Origin: Bradyrhizobium sp. SZCCT0153
Lineage (GTDB): Bacteria; Pseudomonadota; Alphaproteobacteria; Rhizobiales; Xanthobacteraceae
Reading direction: 5' to 3'
DNA length: 64,000 bases
NCBI RefSeq assembly: GCF_018129995.1
Contig: NZ_JAFCKS010000001.1
Location: 345,001 to 409,000 of the forward strand
Positions 41,180-49,346 of this stretch are shown here, in pieces. The notes beneath the pieces were generated by a model. It was not told the origin of the DNA, searched no databases, and saw nothing but the letters and a program-made list of their open reading frames with translations. The stretch's first letter is position 1. Each line of letters opens with the position of its first letter. Made by a program: the position numbers and the translations under genes.

Positions 41180-41280
41180 GCGCGGCGTTTTGGCGCGCGA
41201 AGGCGCGGTTCCCGCTTCGGCGGCTACGGAACCGCGGGCCGGCGACTTCGTTGATCTCGCAGACATAGGCGGTGATCGAC

Positions 41281-41613
41281 ATGACCGGCAATGACAAGCG
41301 CAGACTGAAACTCGACTTCATGATTGCCTGCTCGCTGTTTGCGGCCGGCGTGGTGATATCGGGGGTATCGATCGCGCAAATCCGCGCTGAAGGTCGCATG
41401 GAGCTGGCGCAGGCAACCCAGCCGCTCCAGGGCACGCCGTCCGAGGATCAGAACAAGCCCGCGGAAGCCAAGCCCGGCGGCGACCGGCCGACCACGCCGG
41501 CGCCCGAGCCCGCGCGCCCCGATCCGCAGACGCAAGGGGCTGCCGGCGCGGTCAAACCAGCATTGCCCCCTGCACCTGCCGAGAAGATCGCTCCACCGAT
41601 CAAGGAGAAGTAG
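41281..41613 (+). CDS. Small single-pass membrane protein with Pro-rich tail
   Basis: 110 residues from ATG 41281 (AGGCGG ribosome site 8 bases upstream); a GTG nine bases before is an alternative. One hydrophobic helix (FMIACSLFAAGVVISGVSIA) near the N-terminus is followed by a Pro/Ala-rich low-complexity tail (PAEAKPGGDRPTTPAPEPARPDPQTQG) typical of periplasmic spacers. No family is recognised. Convergent with the homospermidine synthase gene. Confidence 0.55.
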   Translation: MTGNDKRRLKLDFMIACSLFAAGVVISGVSIAQIRAEGRMELAQATQPLQGTPSEDQNKPAEAKPGGDRPTTPAPEPARPDPQTQGAAGAVKPALPPAPAEKIAPPIKEK

Positions 41614-41653
41614 GCGGTCACTGCACGCTCGCAGTCGGAACGCGTCGCGTCCC

Positions 41654-43096
41654 TCAGCGTACCAATATGTTCCGGAACTGCCAGGGATCGCTCATGTCGA
41701 TGTCCTCCGGAAATAGTCCCGGACGATCCGTCAGCGGCGTCCAGTCGGTGTAGAAGCCCTTCACCGGGCCGAGATAAGGCAGCTGGATTTCCAGCAGGCG
41801 ATCGAAATCCATCTCGTCGGCCTCGACGATGCCTTCGTTGGGGTTTTCCAGCGCCCACACCATGCCGCCGAGCACGGCGGAGGTCACTTGCAGGCCCGTG
41901 GCGTTCTGGTAGGGCGCGAGCTTGCGGGTCTCCTCGATGGAGAGCTGCGAGCCGTACCAGTAGGCATTGTTGTCGTGGCCGAACAGCAGCACGCCGAGTT
42001 CGTCGATGCCGTCGACGATTTCGTTCTCGTCGAGGATGTGGTGCTTCTCCTGCATCTTCGCGGCGCGGCCGAACATCTCATGCAGCGACAGCACGGCGTC
42101 GTCAGCCGGATGATAGGCATAGTGGCAGGTCGGCCGGTAGACCGCCGTGCCCGAGGCGTCGCGCACCGTGAAGTAATCGGCAATCGAGATCGACTCGTTG
42201 TGAGTGACGAGGAAGCCATACTGCGCGCCGCGGGTCGGGCACCAGGTGCGCACGCGCGTGTTGGCGCCGGGCTGCATCAGATAGATGGCGGCGCCGCAAC
42301 CGGCTTCGTGGGTTCGCGCGTTCTCGGGCATCCATTTCTCATGGGTGCCCCAGCCGAGTTCGGACGGCTGCACACCTTCCGACAGGAAGCCTTCCACCGA
42401 CCAGGTGTTGACGAAGACGTCGGGCTCCTTCGGCTTCTTGGAGCGCTGGGTGTCACGTTCGGCGATGTGGATGCCCTTGATGCCGGCCTGCCGCATCAGA
42501 TCCGCCCATTCGGCCTTGGTCTTGGGCTTGGGAGCGTTGAGCTTGAGGTCAGCAGCGACATTGAGCAGCGCCTGCTTGACGAAGAAGGAGACCATGCCGG
42601 GATTGGCGCCGCAGCAGGAGACGGCCGTCGTCGAGCCCGCGGGGCGCGCCTTCTTGGCGGCCAGCGTCACTTCGCGCAGGGCGTAGTTGGAGCGCGCTTC
42701 CGGCCCCTTCGACGAATCGAAATAGAAGCCGAGCCAGGGCTCGTTGACGGTGTCGATATAGAGAGCGCCGAGCTCATTGCAGAGCTCCATGATGTCGGTC
42801 GAGCCGGTGTCGACCGACAGGTTGACGCAAAAGCCCTGGCCGCCGCCTTCGGTGAGCAGCGGGGTCAGCAACTCGCGATAATTGTCCCTGGTCACGGCCT
42901 TCTGGATGAAGCGCACATTCTGCTTCTCGCAATGCGCCTTGCGGCCCTCGTCCTTGGGATCGATCACGGTGACGCGCGACTTGTCGTAATCGAGATGCCG
43001 CTCGATCATCGGCAGCGTGCCTTTGCCGATGGAGCCGAAGCCGACCATGACGATGGGACCAGTGATCTTCGCGTAGATCTGCGAGGGGTGGCTCAT
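41654..43096 (-). CDS. hss: Homospermidine synthase
   Basis: 480 residues from ATG 43096 with a CGGAG ribosome site; an ATG 33 bases upstream would add 11 residues. The Rossmann motif VMVGFGSIGKGT (17-28) binds NAD. Segments FCVNLSVDTGSTDIMELCNELGALYIDTVNEPW and STTAVSCCGANPGMVSFF are typical of bacterial homospermidine synthase, which condenses two putrescines to sym-homospermidine and ammonia. Its length agrees with the characterised enzyme family. It is transcribed in the same direction as ornithine decarboxylase, the putrescine source, which lies 1.3 kb upstream. Confidence 0.95.
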   Translation of the reverse strand: MSHPSQIYAKITGPIVMVGFGSIGKGTLPMIERHLDYDKSRVTVIDPKDEGRKAHCEKQNVRFIQKAVTRDNYRELLTPLLTEGGGQGFCVNLSVDTGSTDIMELCNELGALYIDTVNEPWLGFYFDSSKGPEARSNYALREVTLAAKKARPAGSTTAVSCCGANPGMVSFFVKQALLNVAADLKLNAPKPKTKAEWADLMRQAGIKGIHIAERDTQRSKKPKEPDVFVNTWSVEGFLSEGVQPSELGWGTHEKWMPENARTHEAGCGAAIYLMQPGANTRVRTWCPTRGAQYGFLVTHNESISIADYFTVRDASGTAVYRPTCHYAYHPADDAVLSLHEMFGRAAKMQEKHHILDENEIVDGIDELGVLLFGHDNNAYWYGSQLSIEETRKLAPYQNATGLQVTSAVLGGMVWALENPNEGIVEADEMDFDRLLEIQLPYLGPVKGFYTDWTPLTDRPGLFPEDIDMSDPWQFRNILVR

Positions 43097-43162
43097 GGGA
43101 TGGTTTCTCCGGAACGTGCTGGCAAACAAAGGGTGAGAGGATGGATCAGGCGCTGCGGCGCT

Positions 43163-43552
43163 TTAGACGCTGCGGCGCTTGGCGGTGACTTCGATCTCGA
43201 CCTTCATCTCGGGCTTGGCGAGGGCGGAGACGACCAGCAACGTCGCGGCCGGCCTGATGTCGCCGAGAACCTCGCCGCAGACGGCGAAGTGGGCGTCGAT
43301 GTAGCTCGCGTCGGTGACGTAGTAGGTCGCGCGGACGACATCGGCCATCTCGAATCCACCCTCCTGCAGGGCGGCTGCGATGGTCTTGAAGCAGTTGCGT
43401 GACTGGCTCGTGACATCGGCCGGCATCGTCATCGTGGTGTAGTCATAGCCGGTGGTTCCGGCGACGAAGGCGAAATCGCCGTCGATCACGGCGCGGCTGT
43501 AGCCGACGGTCTTCTCGAGGGGGGAGCCGGTTGAGATCAGGCGACGGGACAT
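43163..43552 (-). CDS. RidA family protein
   Basis: 129 residues from ATG 43552 with a GAGG ribosome site. The YjgF/RidA pattern is clear: VGYSRAVIDGDFAFVAGTTGYD, VVRATYYVTD, and the catalytic Arg100 in GDIRPAATLLVV with E120 near the C-terminus. RidA proteins hydrolyse reactive enamine/imine intermediates to release ammonia. Placed between homospermidine synthase and the decarboxylase, it may protect this polyamine pathway from imine damage, which is reasonable since homospermidine synthase passes through an imine. That link is inferred. Confidence 0.9.
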   Translation of the reverse strand: MSRRLISTGSPLEKTVGYSRAVIDGDFAFVAGTTGYDYTTMTMPADVTSQSRNCFKTIAAALQEGGFEMADVVRATYYVTDASYIDAHFAVCGEVLGDIRPAATLLVVSALAKPEMKVEIEVTAKRRSV

Positions 43553-43698
43553 GTTTTGGACCTCGACTGAAAGGGTGTTTCGCGGGGTTAAAGGGCGTTT
43601 CCGGGGCTCACGCAACCCCGAAAGAACGGGCGTCAGTCCAAGCGCAGCCAGCCGTTGTCGCTTTACGCGGCTTCGGTCGTCGCCATCACGGCAATCCC

Positions 43699-44286
43699 TC
43701 AGGCCGCGTGCGCCTGGAGGGGACGAACCGACCTCCGTTTGGATAGCGGCGCGCCGGTCGGGACGATCATCCCCTCGGCGCCGTCGAGCGCGCCGCCGGT
43801 GAATTCGAGCGCGAGCAGACGGTCGCGTTCGAACGGGCCGGGCAGCGAGAGCTCAGCCGTCTTCTCGCCGGAGAAGCCAAAGCGGGCATAATAGGAGGCA
43901 TCGCCGAGCAGGATCACGGCGGCATGCCCGCGCGCCCGGGCGGCGGCCAGCGCTTGTTGCATCAGCGCGGCGCCGACCCCGAACTCGCGGCAGGCAGGGT
44001 CCACCGCCAGTGGTCCGAGGACCAGAGCGGGCCTGCCTCCGGCGCTGACATGCCACAGCCGCACGGTTCCCACGAGCGTCCCCTCGCGCACGGCCGACAG
44101 GGCAAGGCCTGCGGCAGGCGCACGTCCGTCGCGCAGGCGCTGGCAGGTGCGGCCATGGCGGTTCTCGCCAAAGCAGGCATCCAGCAGCGCTTCACGGGCG
44201 GCAACGTCGGCAGCACGTTCCGCACGAATAGCGAACGGAGCGGCATTCGAGTTGAGGGCGATCTGTGGCTTCCGAAGAGTGGTCAT
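43699..44286 (-). CDS. GNAT family N-acetyltransferase (YhbS-like)
   Basis: 195 residues. The acetyl-CoA site follows the pattern LGPLAVDPACREFGVGAALMQQALAAARARGHAAVILLGDASYYARFGFSGE, a strong match to the YhbS-like subgroup of GNAT proteins. The acceptor is unknown. It lies between RidA and ornithine decarboxylase on the same strand, separated from the latter by a perfect hairpin (44368-44389), so it may have its own promoter. Confidence 0.88.
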   Translation of the reverse strand: MTTLRKPQIALNSNAAPFAIRAERAADVAAREALLDACFGENRHGRTCQRLRDGRAPAAGLALSAVREGTLVGTVRLWHVSAGGRPALVLGPLAVDPACREFGVGAALMQQALAAARARGHAAVILLGDASYYARFGFSGEKTAELSLPGPFERDRLLALEFTGGALDGAEGMIVPTGAPLSKRRSVRPLQAHAA

Positions 44287-44367
44287 GGCACGTCAGTCCC
44301 CGCTTGAAGCCGACGTGCGCGAAGCACGCCGGTCCAAGGCGTCGTCAGAAATCGAAATGTCAGGGAG

Positions 44368-44389
44368 GGAGCCGGCAAGCCGGCTCCCG
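44368..44389. terminator. Hairpin after the ornithine decarboxylase gene
   Basis: GGGAGCCGG and CCGGCTCCC form a nine-bp stem with a CAAG loop, 31 bases downstream of the decarboxylase stop on the minus strand. No T tract. A likely transcript end. Confidence 0.6.
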
Positions 44390-44419
44390 GGTTCGTGAGG
44401 CCTCAGAAGGAGAGGCGGA

Positions 44420-45562
44420 TCAGATGTGATAAGTCTTCAGCGGCGGGATGCCGTTGAACGCCACCGCCGAGTAGGTCGACGTATAGGCCCCGGTGCCTTC
44501 GATCAGCAGCTTGTCGCCGATCTCGAGCGTGACGGGGAGCGGATACGGGCTCTTCTCGTACAGCACGTCGGCGCTGTCGCAGGTGGGCCCGGCGAGCACG
44601 CACGGCGTCATGTCCGCGCCGTCATGCGGTGTGCGGATGGCATAGCGGATCGACTCGTCCATGGTCTCGGCGAGACCGCCGAACTTGCCGATGTCGAGGT
44701 AAACCCAGCGCACCTCGTCCTCGTCGCTCTTCTTCGAGATGAGCACGACCTCGGATTCGATGATGCCGGCGTTGCCCACCATGCCGCGGCCCGGCTCGAT
44801 GATCGTTTCCGGAATCTGGTTGCCGAAGTGCTTGCGCAGCGCGCGGAAGATCGAGCGGCCGTAGGTGACTACCGGCGGCACGTCCTTCAGGTACTTGGTC
44901 GGGAAGCCGCCGCCCATGTTGACCATGGTCAGGTTGATGCCGCGCTCGGCGCAGTCGCGGAACACCTGCGAGGCCATCGCCAGCGCGCGGTCCCACGCCT
45001 TCACCTTGCGCTGCTGCGAGCCGACATGGAACGAGATGCCGCACGGCTCCAGGCCCAGGCGCTTGGCGACGTCGAGCACATCGACGGCCATCTCCGGGTC
45101 GCAGCCGAACTTGCGCGACAGCGGCCATTCGGCGCCGGCGCAGTCATAGAGGATGCGGCAGAACACCTTCGCGCCGGGAGCGGCGCGGGCGATCTTCTCG
45201 ACTTCGGCGGTGCAGTCGACTGCGAACAGCCGGATGCCGAGCGCGAAGGCGCGCGCGATGTCGCGCTCCTTCTTGATCGTGTTGCCGAAGGAGATGCGGT
45301 CGGGCGTCGCACCCGCAGCCAGCGCCATCTCGATCTCGGCGACCGTCGCGGTGTCGAAGCAGGAGCCCATGGACGCCAGCAGCGCCAGCACTTCCGGCGC
45401 CGGGTTCGCCTTGACGGCATAGAACACGCGGCTGTCGGGCAGCGCCTTGGCGAAGGTCTGGTAATTGTCGCGCACGACTTCGAGGTCGACGACGAGGCAC
45501 GGCTCGGTGTCGAGGCCCTCCTTGCGGCGGTTGCGCAGGAATTCCTGGATACGATCGGTCAT
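44420..45562 (-). CDS. Ornithine (lysine/ornithine) decarboxylase, type III fold
   Basis: 380 residues from ATG 45562 with a GGGAG ribosome site. An alanine-racemase-fold PLP decarboxylase: K51 in FYAVKANP holds PLP, HVGSQ (179-183), the phosphate loop (NMGGGFP; EPGRG) and catalytic C328-D329 in LAGPTCDSADVLYE. It converts ornithine to putrescine, the substrate for the nearby homospermidine synthase. A leader of more than 300 bases with several hairpins lies upstream, in the position of the speF RNA motif that precedes this gene class in alphaproteobacteria. Lysine could be a second substrate. Confidence 0.92.
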   Translation of the reverse strand: MTDRIQEFLRNRRKEGLDTEPCLVVDLEVVRDNYQTFAKALPDSRVFYAVKANPAPEVLALLASMGSCFDTATVAEIEMALAAGATPDRISFGNTIKKERDIARAFALGIRLFAVDCTAEVEKIARAAPGAKVFCRILYDCAGAEWPLSRKFGCDPEMAVDVLDVAKRLGLEPCGISFHVGSQQRKVKAWDRALAMASQVFRDCAERGINLTMVNMGGGFPTKYLKDVPPVVTYGRSIFRALRKHFGNQIPETIIEPGRGMVGNAGIIESEVVLISKKSDEDEVRWVYLDIGKFGGLAETMDESIRYAIRTPHDGADMTPCVLAGPTCDSADVLYEKSPYPLPVTLEIGDKLLIEGTGAYTSTYSAVAFNGIPPLKTYHI

Positions 45563-45699
45563 AGCACTCTCCCAAACGGCCCAGCGACGGGGATCCGTTC
45601 AAAAAATGACGTCGGATAAGAGCGCTCCGGCCAGATCACGCGATGGAGGCGTGACGAGCCAAAGACTCACATCAGACTGTGCTGCCGTGGATTGGTTGG

Positions 45700-45935
45700 G
45701 AATGCTCCCGCCCGCACACCTGGCAATGAAGGACAAGCCTTTTCAGTAGCCCGCGCCGGCGTTGGACTGCCGGTAGAGACCAAAAAAGCCCGATCCGTCG
45801 TTGCTTTAAGTCGCGTCCCCCGTTGAGAGCGGGGTGCGCCGGTTCGCCTCCGGCTGCCAGTCACGGTTGCAAGAAGTGAAGTCACCTTCGACAAGGCATC
45901 TCTTGAGAGAGATGCTGGACGCTCCGGGTTTGCTT
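45700..45935 (-). promoter_or_regulatory. Structured 5' leader of ornithine decarboxylase, candidate speF RNA motif
   Basis: On the minus strand this leader has at least four hairpins: GCATCTCT/AGAGATGC (45896-45915), GCCGG/CCGGC (45838-45854), CCCCG/CGGGG (45817-45834) and CCGGC/GCCGG (45756-45773), with a T-rich run (45781-45790) between the last two. The speF motif is a described alphaproteobacterial leader upstream of ornithine decarboxylase genes. Position and structure fit; I could not run a covariance search. Promoter and exact ends are unknown. Confidence 0.6.
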
Positions 45936-45939
45936 TCGT

Positions 45940-46233
45940 CGTCCGGCTATGAGCCTTCCGACTTCCGCACTTCCGAAGAGCCCCTCGGCTTCTTCACCCC
46001 TTGGCGGCTGTCCGGCCTCTTGTCCGGATACCTACCGACTGACACACGACCACAGGCACGTGCGAAATTGGGCAAGACCGCACATAAGGGTTTTGACTCT
46101 GGTTCGCAAGAATTTTTTTAGGCTGCGGACAGAATTGCCTAACATCTGCTTGCGCGGTGTTGCGCGCGCGACGCGGAAGATGAACGCGCGTTAAGTTTTC
46201 TGCGCGCGCATGTCTCTCGCGCGCGAGGAAGCG
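45940..46233. other. Intergenic stretch with no recognised gene
   Basis: The rest of the gap between the ornithine decarboxylase leader and the small membrane protein gene. It has short C/T-rich runs (45990-46010) and an A/T-rich segment near 46110 that may hold the decarboxylase promoter. I see no coding signal with a ribosome site and no family match. Confidence 0.5.
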
Positions 46234-46488
46234 TCAGCGGCGCTTCGTGAAGGGCTCGACGCGCTGGGCTGCGCGGATGAAGGCGGTCATCACGAGCACG
46301 CCGAGTGCGAACAGCGCGGCCTGGAGGATGTGTGTGCCCTGATCGCCGAGCCCGAACAGGATCGCGAGCGCCCAGCCGCCGGCAAACGCCGCGCCGAACA
46401 CCTCCGCGCCGATCAGGATGGCGGCGCTGATGACGGTGATGACGCTCGGCCAGACGATCTGACGGGAAGAGGAAGAAGGCGCGTTCAT
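46234..46488 (-). CDS. Small two-helix membrane protein
   Basis: 84 residues. Two hydrophobic segments (VWPSVITVISAAILIGAEVFGAAFA and GGWALAILFGLGDQGTHILQAALFALGVLVMTAF) indicate a hairpin membrane protein with short charged ends. Similar short proteins occur in Bradyrhizobium and relatives without assigned function. It is divergent from the oligopeptidase gene, with only 138 bases between starts. An opposite-strand long frame across the same region has poor codon use and was rejected. Confidence 0.65.
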   Translation of the reverse strand: MNAPSSSSRQIVWPSVITVISAAILIGAEVFGAAFAGGWALAILFGLGDQGTHILQAALFALGVLVMTAFIRAAQRVEPFTKRR

Positions 46489-46626
46489 GAGCTCAGGGGT
46501 CCGTGGTCCATCGAGGGCCGCAATCTCCCCGAAAAGGCTGCCGGGAGCAAGGGCAAATGGCCCAAAAAAGCCCCATCGCGTGCTATAGCTGGCCGCAACA
46601 AATCAGGCTCAAAATCGGGACTTGCG

Positions 46627-48708
46627 ATGTCAGAACCCCGCCAAACTACGGACGCCGAGACCAACCCGCTGCTGAAGGCCTGGGTGACGCCGTTTGCGAC
46701 CCCGCCGTTCGACGAGATCGAGCCGGAGCACTTCCTTCCAGCCTTCGAGCAGGCCTTCGCCGATCACTCCGCCGAGATCGCGGCGATCGCCCACGACCCG
46801 GCCACGGCCGACTTCGCCAACACCATCACGGCGCTGGAGCGCTCGGGCAAGCTGCTGAGCAAGGTCGCGGCGGTCTTCTACGACCTCGTCTCGGCGCATT
46901 CCAATCCAACCATCCTGGAGATCGACAAGGAGGTCTCCTTGCGGATGGCGCGCCACTGGAATCCGATCATGATGAACGCCGTGCTGTTTGGCCGCATCGC
47001 CCAGCTTCACGAGAACCGCGCCAGCCTGGGGCTGGCGCCCGAGCAGCTCCGCCTCCTGGAGCGCACCTACACCCGCTTCCATCGCTCCGGTGCCGGCCTC
47101 TCCGAAGAGGCCAAGACGCGGATGGCCGGGATCAACGAGAGGCTCGCACAGCTCGGTACCAGCTTCAGCCACCACCTGCTCGGCGACGAGCAGGAATGGT
47201 TCATGGAGCTCGGCGAGGCCGACCGCCAGGGCCTGCCGGAGAGCTTCGTCGCCAGCGCCAAGGCTGCGGCAGACGAACGCGGCATGGCCGGCAAGGCCAT
47301 CGTGACGCTGTCGCGCTCCTCGGTCGAGCAGTTCCTGAAGAGTTCGGCGAGGCGCGACCTGCGCGAGAAGGTCTACAAGGCCTTCACGGCGCGGGGCGAC
47401 AACGGCAATGCCAACGACAACAACACGACCATCGTCGAGATCCTGAAGCTGCGCGAGGAGAGCGCCAATCTCCTGGGCTATCCGACCTACGCCGCCTACC
47501 GGCTCGAGGATTCCATGGCCAAGACGCCGGACGCGGTGCGGGGCCTGCTCGAGCGGGTCTGGAAGCCGGCGCGGGCGCGGGCGCTCGCCGACCGCGACGA
47601 GATGCAAACGCTGATCACGGCCGAGGGCGGCAATTTCAAGCTCGCCCCCTGGGACTGGCGCTTCTACGCCGAAAGGCTGCGCCTCCAGCGCGCCAATTTC
47701 GACGACGCCGCGATCAAGCCGTATCTTTCGCTCGACCACATGATCGCAGCCGCCTTCGACTGCGCCACGCGCCTGTTCGGCGTCACCTTCGAGGAGCGCA
47801 CGGACGTGCCGGTCTGGCATCCGGACGTCCGGGTCTGGGAGATGAAGGGACGGGACGGCAAGCACAAGGCGCTATTCTATGGCGACTACTTCGCCCGGCC
47901 CTCGAAGCGCTCCGGAGCCTGGATGACCTCGCTGCGCGACCAGCAGAAGCTCGACGGCGACGTTGCGCCGCTGGTCCTCAACATCTGCAACTTCTCCAAG
48001 GGCGCGGGCGGGGAGCCCTCGCTGCTGTCGCCCGACGATGCCCGCACCCTGTTCCACGAGTTCGGCCACGGCCTGCACGGCATGCTCTCCAACGTGACCT
48101 ATCCGTCGCTGTCGGGCACATCCGTGTTCACCGACTTCGTCGAGCTGCCCTCGCAGCTCTACGAGCACTGGCAGGAGCGGCCCGAGGTGCTGCAGCAATT
48201 CGCCCGCCACTACCAGACCGGCGAGCCCTTGCCGGACGACCTGCTGCAACGCTTCCTCGCCGCGCGAAAATTCAACCAGGGCTTTGCCACGGTCGAGTTC
48301 GTGTCCTCGGCGCTGGTCGATCTCGAATTCCACACCCAGCCGGCAGCAAGCGCGCAGGACGTCCGCGCCTTCGAGAAGAAGGAGCTGGAGAAGATCGGCA
48401 TGCCCGAGGAAATCGCGCTGCGACACCGCCCCACGCAGTTCGGCCACATCTTCACCGGCGATCATTATGCCGCCGGCTATTACAGCTACATGTGGTCCGA
48501 GGTGATGGACGCCGACGCCTTCGGCGCGTTCGAGGAGGCCGGCAACATCTTCGATCCCGCCGTGGCCAAGCGCCTGCACGACGACATCTACTCGAGCGGC
48601 GGATCGGTCGATCCGGAAGTCGCCTATGAGGCCTTCCGCGGCCGCCCGCCGGAGCCCGACGCGCTGCTCCGCCGCCGCGGCCTGCTCGACGCCCCGAAGG
48701 CGGCCTGA
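46627..48708 (+). CDS. M3 family metallopeptidase (oligopeptidase A type)
   Basis: 693 residues from ATG 46627. The zinc motif HEFGHGLHG with a downstream Glu (FTDFVELPSQLYEHW) is the thimet oligopeptidase signature, and the length is that of PrlC/oligopeptidase A. It degrades short peptides, including signal-peptide fragments, in the cytosol. The stop codon overlaps the next ATG (TGATG), giving translational coupling to a periplasmic DUF1007 protein, though the functions seem unrelated. A longer same-frame start at 46210 extends through the divergent small gene and was not used. Confidence 0.95.
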   Translation: MSEPRQTTDAETNPLLKAWVTPFATPPFDEIEPEHFLPAFEQAFADHSAEIAAIAHDPATADFANTITALERSGKLLSKVAAVFYDLVSAHSNPTILEIDKEVSLRMARHWNPIMMNAVLFGRIAQLHENRASLGLAPEQLRLLERTYTRFHRSGAGLSEEAKTRMAGINERLAQLGTSFSHHLLGDEQEWFMELGEADRQGLPESFVASAKAAADERGMAGKAIVTLSRSSVEQFLKSSARRDLREKVYKAFTARGDNGNANDNNTTIVEILKLREESANLLGYPTYAAYRLEDSMAKTPDAVRGLLERVWKPARARALADRDEMQTLITAEGGNFKLAPWDWRFYAERLRLQRANFDDAAIKPYLSLDHMIAAAFDCATRLFGVTFEERTDVPVWHPDVRVWEMKGRDGKHKALFYGDYFARPSKRSGAWMTSLRDQQKLDGDVAPLVLNICNFSKGAGGEPSLLSPDDARTLFHEFGHGLHGMLSNVTYPSLSGTSVFTDFVELPSQLYEHWQERPEVLQQFARHYQTGEPLPDDLLQRFLAARKFNQGFATVEFVSSALVDLEFHTQPAASAQDVRAFEKKELEKIGMPEEIALRHRPTQFGHIFTGDHYAAGYYSYMWSEVMDADAFGAFEEAGNIFDPAVAKRLHDDIYSSGGSVDPEVAYEAFRGRPPEPDALLRRRGLLDAPKAA

Positions 48709-49346
48709 TGGGTATGCGCGCCCTGTTCGGTCTGCTGCTCGCCGCCGGCCTCATGCTCGCATCGGGCGCGGCGCGCGCGCATCCGCATGTCTGGATCACC
48801 GCGACCAGCGAGCTGCTCTATGCCCAGGATGGCTCGATCACGGGCGTCCGCCACGCCTGGACATTTGACGACATGTTCTCGGCCTATGCGGTGCAGGGGC
48901 TCGAGGCCAAGAAGAAGGGGGCCTATACGCGCGAGGAGCTCGGGCCGCTGGCGCAGACCAACGTCGAGTCGTTGAAGGAATATGCCTACTTCACCTTCGC
49001 GCGAGCCGACGGCAAGAAGGAGCGATTCCAGGAGCCTGTCGACTACTTCCTCGACTACAAGGATACGGTCCTGACCCTGCACTTCACGCTGCCGCTGAAG
49101 AATCCGGTCAAGCCCAAGCAACTGGTGCTCGAAGTGTTCGACCGTTCCTACTTCATTGACTTCCAGATGGCCAAGGACAATCCGGTCAAGCTGGTCGGCG
49201 CGCCCACAGGCTGCCAGATGAAACTTGACCGTCCCAGCGACGGCACCGCGACCGCGCAGAAGCTCAACGAGCAGACCTTCATGGATGGCCCGAACGCCAA
49301 TTTCGGCATGATGTTCGCCAACAAGATCACGGTGGATTGCCCTTGA
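48708..49346 (+). CDS. DUF1007 family periplasmic protein
   Basis: 212 residues beginning in the oligopeptidase stop codon. A signal peptide (RALFGLLLAAGLMLASGAARA) is followed directly by AHPHVWI, giving a mature N-terminus that starts with an HxH metal-binding motif, the mark of DUF1007 proteins. The rest is beta-rich (YFTFARADGKKERFQEPVDYFLDYKDTVLTLHFTLPL). DUF1007 genes commonly lie next to nickel/cobalt transporters; here the next gene is such a permease, overlapping by four bases. A metal-binding periplasmic partner is the likely role. Confidence 0.9.
   Translation: MGMRALFGLLLAAGLMLASGAARAHPHVWITATSELLYAQDGSITGVRHAWTFDDMFSAYAVQGLEAKKKGAYTREELGPLAQTNVESLKEYAYFTFARADGKKERFQEPVDYFLDYKDTVLTLHFTLPLKNPVKPKQLVLEVFDRSYFIDFQMAKDNPVKLVGAPTGCQMKLDRPSDGTATAQKLNEQTFMDGPNANFGMMFANKITVDCP

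Noticed and set aside
41638..41662. GGAAC-16-CGTA EcfG-like sequence
   Set aside because: It sits at the 3' end of the leftward hss gene and points away from any gene start; one -10 mismatch; no target.
46210..46626. Same-frame N-terminal extension of the M3 peptidase
   Set aside because: The extension crosses a plausible divergent small gene and lacks family similarity; the ATG at 46627 gives the usual length.
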